64,000 nucleotides of DNA, from positions 1,488,001-1,552,000 of the forward strand of contig NZ_CCBB010000001.1 of assembly GCF_000613185.1 (NCBI RefSeq), in the 5' to 3' direction. Position 1 is the stretch's first letter, and every line of letters starts with the position of its first letter. Below are positions 8,201-16,369 of the stretch, piece by piece. The DNA comes from Mycolicibacterium cosmeticum (GTDB lineage: Bacteria; Actinomycetota; Actinomycetes; Mycobacteriales; Mycobacteriaceae). A program made the translations under genes and the position numbers. Below the pieces are notes generated by a model. It was given only the letters and a program-made list of their open reading frames with translations. It was not told where the DNA came from and did no database searches.

Positions 8201-9145
8201 GTGACTGCCGCATCTGGCGTCGGCCTGGCGACCATCGCCGCCGACGGAACCGTACTGGACACCTGGTTTCCCGCCCCGCAGCTCAGCGCCGACGGGCCGG
8301 CCGGCACCACACGGCTATCGGTGGCCGAAGTGTCCGACGATCTGGCCGCGCTGACCGGCCCCGATGCCGATCGGGGCGTCGAGGTGGTGGCCGTGCGCAC
8401 CACCATCGCCGACATCGCCGACAAGCCGGCCGACACCTACGACGTGTACCTACGGCTGCATCTGCTGTCGCATCGGCTGACCAAGCCGCACGAGGCGAAC
8501 CTGGACGGCATCTTCGGGCTGCTGGCCAACGTGGTGTGGACCAACTTCGGGCCGGCCGCGGTCGACGGCTTCGAGGCGGTCCGGGCCAAGCTGCGCCGCC
8601 GGGGTGCGGTGGCCGTCTACGGCGTCGACAAGTTCCCGCGGATGGTCGACTACGTGTTGCCCAAGGGTGTCCGGATCGCCGACGCCGACCGGGTCCGCCT
8701 GGGCGCGCACCTGGCCGAGGGCACCACGGTGATGCACGAGGGGTTCGTGAACTTCAACGCCGGCACGCTGGGTGCCTCGATGGTGGAGGGCCGCATCTCG
8801 GCCGGGGTCGTGGTCGGGGACGGCTCCGACGTCGGCGGCGGCGCCTCGATCATGGGCACGCTGTCCGGGGGCGGCAAAGAGGTCATCTCGGTGGGCGAGC
8901 GCTGCCTGCTCGGCGCGAACGCGGGCCTGGGCATCTCGCTGGGGAACGACAGCGTCATCGAGGCCGGGCTGTACATCACCGCGGGGACCAAGGTGACCAC
9001 CGCGGACGGCCAGACAGTGAAGGCCAAGGAGCTTTCCGGCGGCAGCAACCTGCTGTTCCGCCGCAACTCCGTCTCGGGTGCGGTCGAGGTGGTCAAGCGG
9101 GACGGCACCGGCATCACGCTCAACGAGGCGTTGCACGCCAACTAG
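8201..9145 (+). CDS. dapD: tetrahydrodipicolinate N-succinyltransferase DapD
   Basis: 314 aa, GTG start. It transfers succinyl from succinyl-CoA to tetrahydrodipicolinate, the entry to the succinylase lysine pathway. Length and sequence fit the mycobacterial class (about 317 aa in M. tuberculosis Rv1201c). The N-terminal half is the alpha/beta domain. The C-terminal half (about 165-260) shows the short Gly/Val-rich hexapeptide pattern of a left-handed beta-helix ([38 protein letters not shown]). The family works as a trimer with active sites between subunits. It is divergently paired with dapE. Confidence 0.95.
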   Translation: MTAASGVGLATIAADGTVLDTWFPAPQLSADGPAGTTRLSVAEVSDDLAALTGPDADRGVEVVAVRTTIADIADKPADTYDVYLRLHLLSHRLTKPHEANLDGIFGLLANVVWTNFGPAAVDGFEAVRAKLRRRGAVAVYGVDKFPRMVDYVLPKGVRIADADRVRLGAHLAEGTTVMHEGFVNFNAGTLGASMVEGRISAGVVVGDGSDVGGGASIMGTLSGGGKEVISVGERCLLGANAGLGISLGNDSVIEAGLYITAGTKVTTADGQTVKAKELSGGSNLLFRRNSVSGAVEVVKRDGTGITLNEALHAN

Positions 9146-9150
9146 CAGCC

Positions 9151-9217
9151 GGCGCGAGCGTGAGCTAGTGCACGACGATTCTCCGAGATCTCGCACTCAA
9201 GTTCACGCTCGTGCGCC
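9151..9217. repeat. long imperfect inverted repeat between convergent genes
   Basis: GGCGCGAGCGTGA (9151-9163) pairs with TCACGCTCGTGCGCC (9203-9217) with a 2-base bulge. Pairing continues inwards (gagct-agtgc with gcact-caagttc) to a CGAGATCTCG palindrome. It sits between the dapD and alpha-galactosidase stop codons and could terminate both. It resembles the dispersed palindromic intergenic elements of mycobacteria, but copy number cannot be checked from one window. Confidence 0.55.
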
Positions 9218-9221
9218 GCTT

Positions 9222-10466
9222 TCAGCACCCTTGGCTCACCCGCAGCAGCGCCACCCCGTGCCGCGGCACCGACGCCGCGACGGGGCCGGTGGTCTGGGAG
9301 TCGGTGTGCTGCCACAGATCTCGCACGGTGTGACAGCTCCCGTCCGAAAACCCGATCGCGCCCAACGAGGTGCGGATGGTCACGGTGTCGGCGGCCTGGT
9401 TGAACAGTCCGACGGCCACGGCGCCGTCGGACAACGGTTTCACCAGCACCCGCGGATCGCCGGATAGCGGGTGCGCCTGCTTCACCAGCTGATCCTGGTC
9501 GACGGCGATGACGTCGCGGTTGGTCAGCAGCGCCGCGGTCTGCGCCGACATGGACCGAATATCGTTGCCCGCCAAGAGCGGTGCCGCCAGCAGAGCCCAC
9601 AACGAGAAGTGCGTCCGCTGCTCGACATCGGTCAGATCGGCGCGCGCCGAGCCGAGCGACATGGTGGGGTGCCCGGCCGCGAACTCGTTCCAACCCACCC
9701 CGATCACCATCATGTCGGGATCGTTGACATGGGTCGGCCCGCTGGGTGATGCCGCCCCGCCCGCTTCGGTGAACGCCTGGCTGACCCCGGCGAGCCCCGA
9801 CGACCACAGGGCCGAATCACCCCACGCCGGAACCAGGTCGACGGTACTGCGGGTGACGTCGGCGATCTTCGACCAGTCGTATTCCAGGCCGGCACCCGGA
9901 TCACCGGAGCTGTTGGGGTTGATGGAGTAGACGATGTGCCGACCGGTCGCCCGCAGGGCGTCGCGCATCGCGATGAAGTACTTGACCTGGTCGTCGTGGT
10001 CGGCCGCCAACCGACACCAGTCGTATTTCAGGTAGTCGACGCCCCAGTCGGCGAAGGTCTGGGCGTCGGTCCGCTCGTGATCGGCTCCACCGATCCGCGG
10101 GTCCTGGCCGCATCCCTGGTTGAACGGGCTGTGATAGATGCCGAGCAGCAGGCCGCGGTCGTGCGCGTAGCGCGCCAGCGCGGCGATCCCGTGTGGGAAG
10201 CGGTCCGGGTCGGCCTGGAGGTGACCGTCAGGGTCACGGGTCGGGGCCGCCCAGCCCGCATCCAGGTTGACGTAGCGGTACCCCGCGTCGCGCATGCCGG
10301 ACGACACCATGGCGTCGATGACCTGGTGCACGTTCGGCTCGGTGAGCGCGATACCGGAATTCCAGGAATTCCAGCCCATCGGCGGGGTCAGCGTGCGCGA
10401 CGGGGCGGTGGTGGCGCATCCGGCGAGCAGCAGGATGCACGTCGCCAGCCAGACCAGGGCACGCAT
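9222..10466 (-). CDS. GH27-type alpha-galactosidase, predicted lipoprotein
   Basis: 414 aa from ATG 10466, chosen because a lipoprotein signal starts there: MRALVWLATCILLLAGC, with lipobox LAGC. It probably hydrolyses terminal alpha-galactosides (or alpha-N-acetylgalactosaminides) outside the membrane. Family marks are PPMGWNSWN at the N-terminus of the barrel, YLKYDWC with the nucleophile Asp, a conserved HVNDPDMM segment, and NDIRSM followed by the C-terminal beta-sandwich starting near RDVIAVDQDQL. Length suits a catalytic domain plus sandwich. The in-frame extension up to 10607 lacks a credible start. I do not recall an equivalent in M. tuberculosis, so this looks like an environmental-species trait. 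Confidence 0.85.
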   Translation of the reverse strand: MRALVWLATCILLLAGCATTAPSRTLTPPMGWNSWNSGIALTEPNVHQVIDAMVSSGMRDAGYRYVNLDAGWAAPTRDPDGHLQADPDRFPHGIAALARYAHDRGLLLGIYHSPFNQGCGQDPRIGGADHERTDAQTFADWGVDYLKYDWCRLAADHDDQVKYFIAMRDALRATGRHIVYSINPNSSGDPGAGLEYDWSKIADVTRSTVDLVPAWGDSALWSSGLAGVSQAFTEAGGAASPSGPTHVNDPDMMVIGVGWNEFAAGHPTMSLGSARADLTDVEQRTHFSLWALLAAPLLAGNDIRSMSAQTAALLTNRDVIAVDQDQLVKQAHPLSGDPRVLVKPLSDGAVAVGLFNQAADTVTIRTSLGAIGFSDGSCHTVRDLWQHTDSQTTGPVAASVPRHGVALLRVSQGC

Positions 10467-10509
10467 CCGGCCATGGTGGCAGCTCAGGCTGGGAGCAGGA
10501 TGTGACCGG

Positions 10510-10857
10510 CTATTTCGCCGACAAAATGCAGAACTCGTTGCCCTCCGGGTCGGCCAGCACCACCCAGCTCTGCTCCCCCTGGCCGATGTCGACGTGCTTG
10601 GCACCAAGGCCGATCACCCGTTGCACCTCGGCGTCCTGGTCATCCGGGGTGAAGTCCAGGTGCAGCCGGTTCTTCACGGTCTTGTCCTCGGGAACCTGCA
10701 GGAACAACCAGTCCGGGCCGGCGCCCGGTGGCGCGCTCAATACCACGTCACCGTCCTTATCGACGTGGTGCTGCCATCCGAGCACCTGTGACCACCAGGC
10801 GCCTTGTGCCTCGGGGTCACGGGCGTCGATGCAGATCTCGGAGAACCTGAGGGTCAC
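10510..10857 (-). CDS. VOC / glyoxalase-like domain protein
   Basis: 115 aa, GTG start, single vicinal-oxygen-chelate domain of two beta-alpha-beta-beta-beta halves. NRLHLDFTPDD and the closing LADPEGNEFCIL are the usual segments carrying the His and Glu ligands. This small glyoxalase_6-type group is mostly uncharacterised. It overlaps the fadD36 stop codon by 4 bp (GTGA), so it is coupled to fadD36 on one transcript. Substrate unknown. Confidence 0.75.
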   Translation of the reverse strand: MTLRFSEICIDARDPEAQGAWWSQVLGWQHHVDKDGDVVLSAPPGAGPDWLFLQVPEDKTVKNRLHLDFTPDDQDAEVQRVIGLGAKHVDIGQGEQSWVVLADPEGNEFCILSAK

Positions 10858-12254
10858 GTCAACAACTCCTTCTTGAGCACCTTGCCCATCGCGTTGCGCG
10901 GCAGCGATTCGACCACCCGCACCTCGCGCGGCCGCTTGTGCACCGAAAGCTGCTGTGCGACAAAGTCGATCACCTTCTCCGGTGTCACGGACCCCACGAT
11001 GAACGCGACGATACGTTGACCGAGATCGTCGTCGGGCACGCCGACCACCGCCACCTCGTCCACACCCGGATACCCGAGCAGCACCGTTTCAATCTCTCCG
11101 GCGCCGATCCGGAAACCACCCGACTTGATCAGATCGACCGATTCCCGGCCCACGATGCGGTGCATGCCGTCGGCGTCGATCACGGCGACGTCCCCGGTGC
11201 GGAACCAGCCGTCCGCGTCGAATGCCTCGGCGGTGGCGTCGGGTCGGTTGAGGTAACCGCTGAACACGGTGGGGCTCTTGATCTGCAGGTGGCCGATGGT
11301 TTCGCCGTCGTGGGGCACCGGCGCGCCATCCTCGTCGACCAGTCTGGTCTGCACCCCGGGCAACGGCAGTCCCACCCAGCCCGGCCGGCGTTCACCGTCG
11401 GCCCGCGTGCTGATCGTGATCAGGCTTTCGGTGCTGCCGTAGCGCTCCACCGGCGCATGGCCGGTGAGCCGCACCAGCTCGTCGAACACCGGCACCGGCA
11501 GCGGAGCGCTGCCCGACACCAGCAACCGTGCCGACGCGAGCGCACGCGCCGACGACTCGTCGTCGACCACCCGCGACCAGACCGTAGGCACGCCGAAGTA
11601 GAGCGAACCGGCAGCGTCCGCGTACGCCGCTGGGCTCGGTTTGCCGGTGTGCACGAACCGGTTTCCGATGCGCAGCGATCCGAGCAGACCCAACACCAGT
11701 CCGTGCACGTGGAACAACGGAAGCCCGTGCACCAAGGTGTCCTCGGCGGTCCACTGCCACGCCGCGGACAGCGCGTCGATATCGGCGGCGATCGCGCGCC
11801 GGCTGATCAGCACCCCTTTGGGCAGGCCGGTGGTGCCGGAGGTGTACATGATGATCGCCGGACTGTCGGGCGACGGCTCGGCATAGCGGTGCCACGACCG
11901 GGCGTGCATCCGGACCGGAATATGCGGCAGCCCTTCGGTTTCGGCCGGCAACTCACCCAACCACGCCTGCGCACCGGAATCGGTGAGGATGTGCGCGCGT
12001 TCGGTGGCACCCACATCGGCGGGCACCGGAACGAACGGGACACCGGCGATGAGGCATCCGGTGACGGCCAACACGGTGGTGGCGGTCGGGGTGGCCAGAA
12101 TGGCGACGCGCCGCGCGACGGAGACGCGTTCGGCCACCGAGGTGCCCGCCCCGACCAGGTCGCTTCGGCTCAGAGTCACCCCGTCGATGCGTACCGCGTC
12201 CGCGAGATCGTGTCCGGCGGCCACGGCTGCGGGGTCCAGCGAAGTCAACAGCAT
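10854..12254 (-). CDS. fadD36: acyl-CoA synthetase, FadD36 type
   Basis: 466 aa ANL-superfamily adenylating enzyme that activates a carboxylic acid to acyl-AMP and then acyl-CoA. Motifs: IIMYTSGTTGLPKGV (P-loop), the LFHVHGLVLG region, YGSTESL (acceptor pocket), DGWFRTGDVAVID (ATP ribose) and the C-terminal GRESVDLIKSGGFRIGAGEIE and PRNAMGKVLKKEL with the catalytic Lys. Length and sequence closely fit mycobacterial FadD36 (about 473 aa, Rv1193). The chain-length preference cannot be deduced. It is divergent from the NUDIX gene across 23 bp. Confidence 0.85.
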   Translation of the reverse strand: MLLTSLDPAAVAAGHDLADAVRIDGVTLSRSDLVGAGTSVAERVSVARRVAILATPTATTVLAVTGCLIAGVPFVPVPADVGATERAHILTDSGAQAWLGELPAETEGLPHIPVRMHARSWHRYAEPSPDSPAIIMYTSGTTGLPKGVLISRRAIAADIDALSAAWQWTAEDTLVHGLPLFHVHGLVLGLLGSLRIGNRFVHTGKPSPAAYADAAGSLYFGVPTVWSRVVDDESSARALASARLLVSGSAPLPVPVFDELVRLTGHAPVERYGSTESLITISTRADGERRPGWVGLPLPGVQTRLVDEDGAPVPHDGETIGHLQIKSPTVFSGYLNRPDATAEAFDADGWFRTGDVAVIDADGMHRIVGRESVDLIKSGGFRIGAGEIETVLLGYPGVDEVAVVGVPDDDLGQRIVAFIVGSVTPEKVIDFVAQQLSVHKRPREVRVVESLPRNAMGKVLKKELLT

Positions 12255-12277
12255 CCTGGTGAGGCTACTCTGGGCCG
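12255..12277. promoter_or_regulatory. 23-bp divergent promoter with overlapping -10 boxes
   Basis: TACTCT (12266-12271) lies 6 bases before the NUDIX GTG. On the opposite strand TAGCCT (complement of 12262-12267) lies 7 bases before the fadD36 ATG. The two -10 hexamers share the central TA. There is no ribosome site, so both transcripts should be leaderless. Confidence 0.5.
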
Positions 12278-12829
12278 GTGGACCCGATCGAAAGACTGGC
12301 CAGTCGTGAGGTGTACCGCAACAACTGGATGGTGGTGCGCGAGGACGATATCCGCCGCCCGGATGGCTCGGTGGGCATCTACGGCGTCATCGACAAACCG
12401 ACGTTCGCCCTGGTGGTTGCCCAGGACGGCGACCGTTACCGGATGGTGGAGCAGTTCCGCTATCCAATCGGGTTGCGACGCTGGGAGTTTGTCCAGGGCA
12501 CCGCTCCGGGCAGCCTCGACGGTGACGAACCCGAACCGGCAGCCCTGGCCGAGCAGGAACTCCGCGAGGAGACCGGTCTGCGCGCCCAGTCGTGGGAGGT
12601 GCTGGGCCGCCTCGATGTCGCGCCGGGGATGAGCAGCCAGCGTGGCTGGGCTTTCCTGGCCACCGGCATCACCGAAGGTGATCACGAACGCGAGCACGAA
12701 GAGCAGGACATGCACAGCGAGTGGTTCACCGCCGACCAGATCGACAAGATGATCCGGGACGGGTTGATCACCGACTCCCAGTCCCTGGCGGCGTGGCTGC
12801 TGATCCGGCTGCGCCGGGAGAACGGGTAG
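12278..12829 (+). CDS. NUDIX hydrolase, ADP-ribose pyrophosphatase-like
   Basis: 183 aa, GTG start. A Nudix fold with the helix-loop-helix around ALAEQELREETGL. The canonical Nudix box is GX5EX7REUXEEXGU. Here the Arg before the first catalytic Glu is Gln (EQEL instead of xREL), while the EE pair of REETG is intact. The early WMVVREDDIRRPDG and RYPIGLRRWEFVQG resemble the ADP-ribose/nucleoside-diphosphate-sugar branch, where an extended N-terminal strand makes a dimer. The substrate is therefore likely a nucleoside diphosphate derivative, but this is unproven. Confidence 0.8.
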   Translation: MDPIERLASREVYRNNWMVVREDDIRRPDGSVGIYGVIDKPTFALVVAQDGDRYRMVEQFRYPIGLRRWEFVQGTAPGSLDGDEPEPAALAEQELREETGLRAQSWEVLGRLDVAPGMSSQRGWAFLATGITEGDHEREHEEQDMHSEWFTADQIDKMIRDGLITDSQSLAAWLLIRLRRENG

Positions 12830-12888
12830 CCGACTACTCGCACCGTTGAGCGGGCCCTCCGCGATATTCGTTCGCAGGAGGTGGCCAC

Positions 12889-13644
12889 ATGCCGGTAGCC
12901 GACATCGACGGGGTGCTGTCCCGACTGGCGACGATCATCGCCGACACCAAGCAGCGACGCGACCCGCTCGGCTGTTTCGCCGCTCTGTACCGCCAGGTCA
13001 CGCTGCGGGTACGAGACGGAATCACCAATGGGCTGTTCGACGACGGGCCGCGGATGTCGCGGTTCGATGCACAATTCGCGAACGCTTATTTCACCGCCTA
13101 CCGGCAGTTCACCAGCCAGCAGCGGCCGAGCCGGTCATGGAGACTGGCGTTCGACCTCGCTCGCTCCGACGACACGATCATCCTGCAGGACCTGTTGCTG
13201 GCCATCAACGCCCACATCAATCTGGACCTTGGTGTGGTCACCGGGACCACCTTCGGCCCCGCTCAGTTGCAGGGCTTTCACGACGACTTCGACCGGATCA
13301 ACGACATCCTCGCATCGCTGATCCCGTTGGCCCGCAAGACGGTCGAACAGTTCTCGCCCCGATTGACCGAGCTGACGGCCATCGGTGGGCCGGAGGTCGA
13401 GTTGACCCTGCAGTTCAGTGTGGACGTGGCACGGGACGAAGCGTGGCGGGCCGCGACCCTGGTATCGAACACTCCGGGTGTCCTGCGGACCTTGTTGACC
13501 GACACTCTCGACACCCGGGCCAAGCTGCTCGGCCGGGTGATCGCCACGCCGGCCGAGCCGGTCAGGTCGGTGATCCGGCATATTCGCGCGGGCGAAAGCA
13601 CCGACATACCCGCCATCATCGATGCCTTGGACGCCCTGGCGTAG
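12889..13644 (+). CDS. DUF5995 family protein
   Basis: 251 aa with an excellent ribosome site (GCAGGAGG, 7 bases before ATG). Largely alpha-helical and soluble, with no signal peptide. DLLLAINAHINLDLG and the closely following helices are characteristic of the family I know as DUF5995. The conserved NAHIN with nearby Asp and His residues suggests a metal site, but function is unknown. It is separated from the NUDIX gene by 59 bp and convergent with the methyltransferase. Confidence 0.7.
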   Translation: MPVADIDGVLSRLATIIADTKQRRDPLGCFAALYRQVTLRVRDGITNGLFDDGPRMSRFDAQFANAYFTAYRQFTSQQRPSRSWRLAFDLARSDDTIILQDLLLAINAHINLDLGVVTGTTFGPAQLQGFHDDFDRINDILASLIPLARKTVEQFSPRLTELTAIGGPEVELTLQFSVDVARDEAWRAATLVSNTPGVLRTLLTDTLDTRAKLLGRVIATPAEPVRSVIRHIRAGESTDIPAIIDALDALA

Positions 13645-13780
13645 TCAGGCCCGTCCGGCGCCTTGCCCGTCTGCGCCGGCCAGCAGATCGCCGGATCCGA
13701 TGATCGCCGCGCCGCCGATGCCGGCCCGCAGGTACGCTGCCGGCGGCTGCGATGTCTGGGCATGAAGGTCCTTTCGCGAG

Positions 13781-14455
13781 TCAGCGGGTGGCCCGGCCGA
13801 CGACGAGCGGATGCACGATCACGGGCATCCCGCTCCACACGGCCTCGGTGGCGTCGACGTCGAAGCCGGCGGCGCGCATCAGATCGAGGGTCGGGCGGTT
13901 GCAGACGCACCCGCCGGCGAAGGCGCGCCAGGGCCGTTCGAAGATGTTCTGGCACACCATCAACGGCAGCCAGCTGGATCGGGTGTGCTCGATGAACAGC
14001 AGCTGCCCGCCGGGCCGCAGGATGCGCGCGATCTCGTGCAGCGCGCGTGCGGGATCGTCGACGGTGCACAGCACCAACGTCGCCACGACGGTGTCCACCG
14101 AGGCGGTGTCCATCGGCAGGCACTCGGCACGGGCATCGGAGATGACGGCCGTACGACCGTGCCGGTTCACGCGGCGCGCCAGTTTCCGGCGCATCCCGGC
14201 CTCGGGCTCGGTGAGCACCAGCTGGTCCAGATCGGCGGGATAGTGGGCGATGTTCAGCCCGGTACCGGCTCCCAGTTCGACGACGCGGCCGTGGGCCTGA
14301 GCCAGTAGGGTGCGGCGGCGGCGCCGCATACCGGCGATCTCACCGGCCCACACGAACGGGTCGTAGAGCAGGGCCATGACCCGCAGCCACGCCCGGGGCA
14401 AGCGCAGCGATGGGGACGAATCGGGGCTCGAATCTCCTTTGATGAGCTGGGTCAT
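13781..14455 (-). CDS. class I SAM-dependent methyltransferase
   Basis: 224 aa. Motif I VELGAGTGLN binds SAM, the acidic residue follows in LVLTEPEAGM, and DTVVATLVLCTVDD is the motif IV region. ILRPGGQLLFIEHT is the usual post-motif strand. It resembles the UbiE/METTL7-like Methyltransf_11 group of small-molecule or lipid methyltransferases. The acceptor substrate is unknown. An amphipathic N-terminal helix (LRVMALLYDPFVWAGEIAG) suggests membrane association. Convergent with the DUF5995-type gene; the 136-bp gap (13645-13780) shows nothing recognisable. Confidence 0.8.
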   Translation of the reverse strand: MTQLIKGDSSPDSSPSLRLPRAWLRVMALLYDPFVWAGEIAGMRRRRRTLLAQAHGRVVELGAGTGLNIAHYPADLDQLVLTEPEAGMRRKLARRVNRHGRTAVISDARAECLPMDTASVDTVVATLVLCTVDDPARALHEIARILRPGGQLLFIEHTRSSWLPLMVCQNIFERPWRAFAGGCVCNRPTLDLMRAAGFDVDATEAVWSGMPVIVHPLVVGRATR

Positions 14456-14534
14456 GCCGCGAAACTACGATCCGACGGTCCGCGCGCACATCGCCCGATC
14501 CGGCCATCTTGCGGAAATGGCCGATTCCGGCCAG

Positions 14535-15557
14535 CTAGAGCAGACCGCGCTTCGAGGCCTCGGCGACGGCGGCGGTACGCGACGCGGTCCCGAGTTTGCG
14601 GCGGATGTTGGCGACGTGCCGGTGCACGGTGTGCGGGCTGAGGTGAAGGTGCTCGGCGATCTCGGGGTCGGCGAGGCCGCGGGCCACGCACGCCAGGACC
14701 TCACGTTCACGCACGGAGAGCACGGGGCCACCGTCCTGCGGACGGGGTGGTTCCGGTGCCAGCGCGTACCGGCACGCCCGGATCACCGATTCGATGTCGC
14801 CGTGCCACGGAAAGTGCGAACTGCCTTGCAGCGGAACGAATGCCGCGCCGGTGATGGCGGCCGCCACATCTCGCCCGCACCGGTACGGGACGGCCCGGTC
14901 GTCGCGACGGTGCACGACGGTCGTCGGCACCCGGATGAGCGGAAGGCAGGCCCGCACATCCAGGCTGTACACCAGCCGCAGCAGCGCCGCGGCAGTCTCG
15001 GGGGTGGCCGATTCGCGTTGCAGCCGGGCGAAGCGTTCATGCGCGGCCGCGTCGGCGTCACCGAGGAAGATGTTGCTGAGCACACGCGAGCCCAGACCCC
15101 AATGGGCTTGTACGGCGGTCACAATCGCCTCATCGACACCCGGCGGCGTCAACACGCCGCCTCGGGGATAGGAGCCGTAGAGCACCAGCCGTTCCACCCG
15201 GTCGGGGTGGGCCGCGGCGAACGCCACCGCCGTGCAACTACCCGACGAACCGCCCAGCAGTGATACCCGCTCAAGACCGAGCTCGTCGAGCAGCGTGCGC
15301 AGCACCGCCACTTCGCCGTCGAGCGTCAGGTCCGCCTCATGGACGGCACGGTCGGACATCCCGACGCCCAGCCGGTCGTACCTGATCAGGGTGAAGTCCG
15401 CGGCGACGCCCTCCCAGAAACGCCGCACCGGCGGGTCCTGCCAGTCGAGTTCGAGGTGGCTGACCCACCAGGCCGGCGCGACGAGAGGCGGCCCTTGGCC
15501 GCGCTGCTCGTAAGCCACGCGGCGGTCCCCGACCGGGAGGAAGCGGATTGCAGGCAT
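14535..15557 (-). CDS. alpha/beta-hydrolase fused to a LuxR-type HTH
   Basis: 340 aa. Residues 1 to about 265 are an alpha/beta-hydrolase: LIRYDRLGVGMSD, nucleophile elbow GGSSGS, and a late HGD region after GSSHFPWH for the His. Residues about 275-340 are a GerE/LuxR HTH (LSVREREVLACVARGLADPE, then SPHTVHRHVANIRRKLG). Such hydrolase-HTH fusions are taken as regulators whose hydrolase part senses, or turns over, a small ligand. ATG 15557 gives a clean hydrolase N-terminus. Its stop is about 80 bp upstream of the methyltransferase start on the same strand, so the two could share a transcript. Confidence 0.85.
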   Translation of the reverse strand: MPAIRFLPVGDRRVAYEQRGQGPPLVAPAWWVSHLELDWQDPPVRRFWEGVAADFTLIRYDRLGVGMSDRAVHEADLTLDGEVAVLRTLLDELGLERVSLLGGSSGSCTAVAFAAAHPDRVERLVLYGSYPRGGVLTPPGVDEAIVTAVQAHWGLGSRVLSNIFLGDADAAAHERFARLQRESATPETAAALLRLVYSLDVRACLPLIRVPTTVVHRRDDRAVPYRCGRDVAAAITGAAFVPLQGSSHFPWHGDIESVIRACRYALAPEPPRPQDGGPVLSVREREVLACVARGLADPEIAEHLHLSPHTVHRHVANIRRKLGTASRTAAVAEASKRGLL

Positions 15558-15577
15558 GGTCCTGCGAGCGTACGACG

Positions 15578-16237
15578 CTAGCTGGCGCTGTGGTGGCCGC
15601 GATTGCCGGATCGCCGAGCCTTGGCGATGAACCGGATGATCAGCGCGCCGACCACGATGATGAGGAACGGCCCGTAGAACTCGGTGTAGGTGACCCCGCG
15701 CCGCCAGTAGGCGATGAAAAACGCAAACCAGATGACGTAACTTCCGATCACGTGCAGTCGGTGCCAGGCCGCATACGGCATCCGCTTGGCGACGCGGTCG
15801 AAGGATGTCACGGTCATGGCGATGAGGAAGCCGTAGGCGATGAAGTCGATGACGTAGACGCCGTGCGGGGTGCGTTCGACGCCGGCATCGAACCGCTGCT
15901 TGTTCAACACGATGGTGGCCACGATGAAAAAGGCATGGACCACATGGGATCCGGCGAAGGCGACACCGAGATAGCGCCGGTTGCGGCGGATCCACCGAGT
16001 GGCGGCGGTGGGCCAGAGCTGGTACAGCGACGAGGCGGTGAAGGCGAGCAGGAACAGGACCGCCGATGTTCGCGCAGTGATGCGGATGCCGAGGTTGGCC
16101 CCGCTCGCCCCACCGACCGCGGTGGCCGCGATCGTAGAGAAGATGGCGACGAAGGCGATGAGGAGCCAGGTCAGCTTCCAGCCGGACAACGTGGTGGACA
16201 ACGTGGACGACGGCCTCGGTCGAGTTTCGGTTGTCAT
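15578..16237 (-). CDS. ferric-reductase-like transmembrane protein
   Basis: 219 aa from ATG 16237; an in-frame TTG at 16273 would add a poor N-terminus. About six hydrophobic segments. His residues in GSHVVHAFF and WHRLHVIGSY sit where the ferric reductase-like transmembrane domain holds heme. No flavin or NAD domain is attached, so it would be a cytochrome b-type membrane component needing a partner, as in MsrQ/YedZ-like proteins. It lies 20 bp upstream of the hydrolase-LuxR gene on the same strand and is likely cotranscribed. Confidence 0.75.
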   Translation of the reverse strand: MTTETRPRPSSTLSTTLSGWKLTWLLIAFVAIFSTIAATAVGGASGANLGIRITARTSAVLFLLAFTASSLYQLWPTAATRWIRRNRRYLGVAFAGSHVVHAFFIVATIVLNKQRFDAGVERTPHGVYVIDFIAYGFLIAMTVTSFDRVAKRMPYAAWHRLHVIGSYVIWFAFFIAYWRRGVTYTEFYGPFLIIVVGALIIRFIAKARRSGNRGHHSAS

Positions 16238-16369
16238 GGCTCCATTCGAGCATCGGCGTTCCATCTCGTCCAACGAACGTTTCCGATAGATCTCATCAAT
16301 ACAGCAGATGATGCCTCTGAAAGCGCCGGCCCGCGTCGTCCCGCCCCTCTAAATCCAGGGCCCGCGCAC

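Noticed and set aside
10613..12632. Long open frames antisense to real genes (for example opposite fadD36, fbiC, putA, lpqW)
   Set aside because: In high-GC DNA the antisense frames stay open because third positions are G/C. The translated products are Arg/Pro/His-rich with no domains, while the sense frames give complete conserved proteins.
13645..13780. A peptide-like frame (QTSQPPAAYLRAGIGGAAII...) and an ATG with a good ribosome site on the minus strand after the methyltransferase gene
   Set aside because: The attractive frame has no start codon, and the ATG-initiated frame is a different one that runs on antisense through the DUF5995-type gene. No consistent gene can be drawn.
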